Shown here in pieces: positions 61,627 to 64,000 of a stretch of DNA of 64,000 bases. Position 1 is the first letter of the stretch. Every line of letters begins with the position of its first letter. The position numbers were made by a program, and so were the translations under genes. The notes under the pieces are model-generated. The model was not told the origin of the DNA and did not search any database. It saw only the letters and a list, made by a program, of their open reading frames with translations. Source of the DNA: Xenorhabdus poinarii G6 (GTDB taxonomy: Bacteria; Pseudomonadota; Gammaproteobacteria; Enterobacterales; Enterobacteriaceae); contig NZ_FO704551.1 of assembly GCF_000968175.1 (NCBI RefSeq), forward strand, positions 2,542,001-2,606,000, in the 5' to 3' direction.

Positions 61627-62364
61627 CTACATTTTACAAACCAGGCCAGTTTGCAGACAGTTATTTTGGAATACATCCCAGAAACCGTCTGGACGATTTA
61701 TAATATCTTGCTCTTGGAGTAGCGGCTTTTGCCAATAAAACTCACTGAAACCTGCTTCTTTTATGGCTTTCTCATAATCATCTCGACTCCAGCGGAAAAA
61801 CGTAAATGGACTAGGAGGCGTCGTCACAAATTCAGCGGTATACCTATAGCCTTCTTCCCAAACTTCTTCTGTTTTGACATTTACGCCATATTTATCAAAA
61901 TTACCTTTTTCAAGAGAAAAACTTGGTTCAACCGTGTAAGCAACCAATTTTGCTCCTGGCTTTAAGTTCGTGGCTATGTTTTTGAACATTGCCTTAAGTT
62001 TCTCAATAGATGAAGAGTAGTTAAACAACCAAGCTGCGTTGATTAAATCAAACTCACCTAGTTTTTCCATTTGAGCGGCATCTCGAACCCAGTATTTAAT
62101 ATCACGCTGGTTAGAGTCTGCAAAACCTTGGGCCAGCTCAATCATCTTCTCAGAAATATCAATCCCAACAACTTCTTTTGCTCCAGCCTGATGAAAGCGA
62201 TTTGCAAAATACCCATACCCACAAGCTACATCGAGTACAGATAATCCCTCTACACTTCCAACCATAGACATTATTGTTCTGACTTCAATTTCTCGTTGTG
62301 CAGCCGTATTTGTAAAATCATTAAATAATTTTCCTATTGAGTCATAAGTAACCGCAGTTGACAC
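61627..62364 (-). CDS. toxA: SAM-dependent N-methyltransferase, ToxA homologue
   Basis: A 245-aa methyltransferase. GTG start at 62364 with GGAG 8 nt upstream gives the 245-aa length recalled for Burkholderia ToxA; a longer frame goes to 62445. Motif I is LSVLDVACGYGYFANRF, then EVVGIDISEKMIELAQG and FDLINAAWLFNYSSSIEKL. The C-terminal part is AEFVTTPPSPFTFFRWSRD, RPDGFWDVFQNNCLQTGLVC. Family knowledge: ToxA transfers the two methyl groups that convert the azapteridine precursor to toxoflavin through reumycin or 1,6-didesmethyltoxoflavin. First gene of the operon, with a palindrome 131 bp upstream. Confidence 0.85.
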   Translation of the reverse strand: MSTAVTYDSIGKLFNDFTNTAAQREIEVRTIMSMVGSVEGLSVLDVACGYGYFANRFHQAGAKEVVGIDISEKMIELAQGFADSNQRDIKYWVRDAAQMEKLGEFDLINAAWLFNYSSSIEKLKAMFKNIATNLKPGAKLVAYTVEPSFSLEKGNFDKYGVNVKTEEVWEEGYRYTAEFVTTPPSPFTFFRWSRDDYEKAIKEAGFSEFYWQKPLLQEQDIINRPDGFWDVFQNNCLQTGLVCKM

Positions 62365-62494
62365 AATTGTTTCTCCTACGTTATTGGTATTTTTAGTATT
62401 TACACCTGATTTACAGGTTATATTCTTTTGGTAAATTCCGGTCATTATTAATAATCTTTTTGCTTGAACTCCAATTACTTTGACTGATGATTAC

Positions 62495-62511
62495 TATTCG
62501 CGATACGAATA
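62495..62511. promoter_or_regulatory. Palindromic operator TATTCG-N5-CGAATA, toxA side
   Basis: TATTCGCGATACGAATA, perfect 6-bp arms with a 5-bp spacer, 131 bp before the toxA-type start. The downstream AATA extension is also shared with the copy at 57580. Confidence 0.7.
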
Positions 62512-62604
62512 ATAGTTTTCTACTCTGATTTTTAGCTAAACAAATCCCGAAGATCTTTATAGACATGCTTATTACCCTTATTATTGGTCTTGACTCCAAA
62601 GGGT

Positions 62605-63110
62605 TGTAATGATGTTTTTCAATATATGATATGCGCCAATAAGTTTTTCGTGGATTTCCATTGAACGTGAGTAACAAATTGTTCTTCTCGCCAAAAAGCA
62701 TACCAAAGCCAATGACGTTGTTTTTTATGACCGACAAAAGACCATTGCTCATCCAATTCACAGATAAGTGCGGCATCGTCATCAGCGGTCTGTCGCGATA
62801 TTACTTGTTTTGGCGAGAGTTTTTTAATGTCCGCATCACCGTATTGATACCGAGACCTAACACACGGCCTGTGTCTCTCACGCCAGAGCCATTCATTGCC
62901 ATATCCACAATTTTTTCTTTCATACCCGGTTTATGGCCGTTATAACGATAGTTGAGTTGAAAGGTTCTTTGGCAATCTTTGCAATAGTATCGAGGAAAGC
63001 CGGCCTTACCTGTTCCATGTTTGCGTACAGGTTCAGCTTGGTCGCAATATCGACAAGTCACTTCTATCGTAACAGTCATGATGATATCCCATTAAAAGGT
63101 ACAAGAATAT
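62605..63110 (-). mobile_element. IS1-family element, truncated
   Basis: InsA is complete (63079-62801; CRYCDQAEPVRKHGTGKAGF, CKDCQRTFQLNYRYNGHKPG, zinc-ribbon and HTH). InsB is only the first about 60 residues (ICELDEQWSFVGHKKQRHWL, YAFWREEQFVTHVQWKS) before a stop near 62605. It lies just upstream of the toxoflavin-like operon promoter, so it may mark an insertion boundary. Confidence 0.82.
62801..63079 (-). CDS. insA: IS1 InsA regulator
   Basis: A 92-aa protein with a four-cysteine zinc ribbon (CRYCDQ ... YYCKDCQ) and a C-terminal HTH (RDTGRVLGLGINTVMRTLKN). Binds IS1 ends and represses the transposase. Complete, but its partner InsB is truncated. Confidence 0.88.
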   Translation of the reverse strand: MTVTIEVTCRYCDQAEPVRKHGTGKAGFPRYYCKDCQRTFQLNYRYNGHKPGMKEKIVDMAMNGSGVRDTGRVLGLGINTVMRTLKNSRQNK

Positions 63111-63518
63111 CAAATTAACGCTTTGAAGTCATAGCCCTATTATTGATGCTCTGTCGTGGTATGGTGAAGTAACAATAGTAAAGTTTCCCCGTCTCTTTAT
63201 GCACCGGCTTATCATTCATGCAGAGCAATAGCCCTTACCACGTTTACAATTTATATCGAATGATATTTATATCAATGAATGGAGAAGCCTGATATAGCAC
63301 AGATGAAACGCCTCTACCCCTTTGAGCATAGGTATCTACACATCGCCAAACTGACCTAACATCTGTACGGCAAGTTGGGTCAGTTCTTCTACTGGATATT
63401 TTGATGATAATCGACTTTGCGACGCTCTTTGCCCCTAATAAGCCAGCGGTATCCGCGGGCGCTGAGGGGCTTCATTATGCTGCGGGTACAGGATAACTGA
63501 ACGGCGGATTAATCATTA
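63111..63518. other. No recognisable gene
   Basis: Short broken frames only, such as a piece on the minus strand near 63420-63460 (GYRWLIRGKERRKVDYHQN). Probably mobile-element debris. Nothing firmly supported. Confidence 0.35.
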
Positions 63519-63547
63519 TATGTCTCTCGATATTTTATCGAGAGACA
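63519..63547 (-). terminator. Terminator after the MFS gene
   Basis: Eleven-bp stem TGTCTCTCGAT/ATCGAGAGACA with an ATTTT loop, 9 nt past the MFS stop on the minus strand. Confidence 0.7.
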
Positions 63548-63555
63548 ACATCAAA

Positions 63556-64000
63556 TTATTTGTCATCAATATTTCTAATTCGTATATGTAAATATAATGA
63601 AGACACTAAAGAAACAAGCATCATTAAAAAAGCCATGCCAGAAATAAAATTAGGCTCTTCTGGTCTAATACTCATGATTAACACACCAACACCACTTGCT
63701 GCATATAATATCGATGTATTCCAGGACAAGCTTGTAGGAATATTATCTTTAGATAAAAAAATCACCGAATGTTGCTGGCAGCTATCAAAAGATCCTGAAA
63801 ATAAAAACCAAATAAAGATAAAAATAACAGATAGTATCAAATATGACATTTGAAACGCCAATGGTACAGCTATCATTCCACCTAAAGAACAATATATCAA
63901 AAATATAATCACTCCATTTCTTCTTTTTACAAATAATCTTTCAGAGATATACCCGATAACCAGAGAGCCCAAAAAAGTGCCTATTCCACTTAATATTCCG
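63556..64000 (-). CDS. MFS transporter, C-terminal part (5' end outside window)
   Basis: The last 148 residues of a major-facilitator protein, reading open to the window edge. A loop motif (GTFLGSLVIGYISERLFVKR) with the acidic-basic pattern of MFS motif A-like loops is followed by hydrophobic segments (VIIFLIYCSLGGMIAVPLAF, LILSVIFIFIWFLFSGSF, ILYAASGVGVLIMSI, FLMMLVSLVSSLYLHI). The AraJ/arabinose-efflux type is most likely. It lies on the same strand as the toxoflavin-like operon but is separated from it by IS1, so co-operation is only a possibility. Confidence 0.75.
   Translation of the reverse strand, partial: GILSGIGTFLGSLVIGYISERLFVKRRNGVIIFLIYCSLGGMIAVPLAFQMSYLILSVIFIFIWFLFSGSFDSCQQHSVIFLSKDNIPTSLSWNTSILYAASGVGVLIMSIRPEEPNFISGMAFLMMLVSLVSSLYLHIRIRNIDDK

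Noticed and set aside
62411..62782. 123-codon minus-strand frame between toxA and IS1
   Set aside because: Made up of an off-frame reading of the IS1 InsB fragment and the toxA upstream region, including the palindrome.

Overview
The window looks like accessory DNA from a Morganellaceae bacterium, most likely Xenorhabdus or Photorhabdus. The reasons are a PAS-LuxR solo regulator, pieces of a SPI-7/PFGI-1-type integrative conjugative element (ICE), decayed TPS/Rhs-type polymorphic toxins with immunity genes, SymE, many small biosynthetic operons and a very high load of insertion sequences. Genus is inferred, not proven. No rRNA, tRNA or CRISPR array was seen.

Layout. (1) 1-3902: ICE transfer genes on the minus strand (TraD, two ICE-specific proteins, PilL lipoprotein) and a Ner-like regulator. 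(2) 3949-6208: a strongly folded candidate RNA with a terminator, then an ABC-ATPase/DUF4276 pair resembling an anti-phage module. (3) 6308-9705: an ssb remnant cut by IS66, a truncated IS5-family element and a 125-bp MITE. (4) 9706-13712: broken toxin-tail and immunity genes, one split by an IS4 element. (5) 13803-18833: a truncated inverse autotransporter, a tyrosine recombinase, and an Rhs tail with a type-24 toxin and its immunity gene. (6) 18846-23642: SymE, an ArsR regulator and an AfsA-HAD-P450-MFS operon. (7) 23996-29792: ParB-like, HigBA, DnaB and ParA remnants among IS elements. (8) 29793-34398: a decaying adenylation/carrier/DRE-TIM-cupin/methyltransferase operon. (9) 34793-42407: IS debris and small regulator-enzyme pairs. 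(10) 42364-48490: hemagglutinin pieces surrounding a thioesterase/ICL/KAS III block. (11) 49688-52683: a PAS-LuxR regulator and a dioxygenase-SDR-monooxygenase operon. (12) 53093-58264: IS remnants, a LysR regulator, a nitroreductase and a YdcZ-type membrane protein. (13) 58305-62364: an operon with the composition of the toxoflavin pathway (ToxA, ToxD, ToxB and ToxC homologues). (14) 62605-64000: an IS1 remnant and an MFS protein that runs off the window.

The best candidates for interesting biology are the toxoflavin-like operon, which shares a 17-bp palindrome (TATTCG-N5-CGAATA) with the nearby ydcZ-nitroreductase operon, and the AfsA-HAD-P450-MFS operon, which looks like a butyrolactone-type signal or metabolite pathway with its own ArsR regulator. 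Several genes are broken by what look like single-base losses at or beside short homopolymers, so some pseudogene calls may be sequencing or assembly artefacts. Other lesions (in-frame stops, IS insertions, internal deletions) look like real decay.
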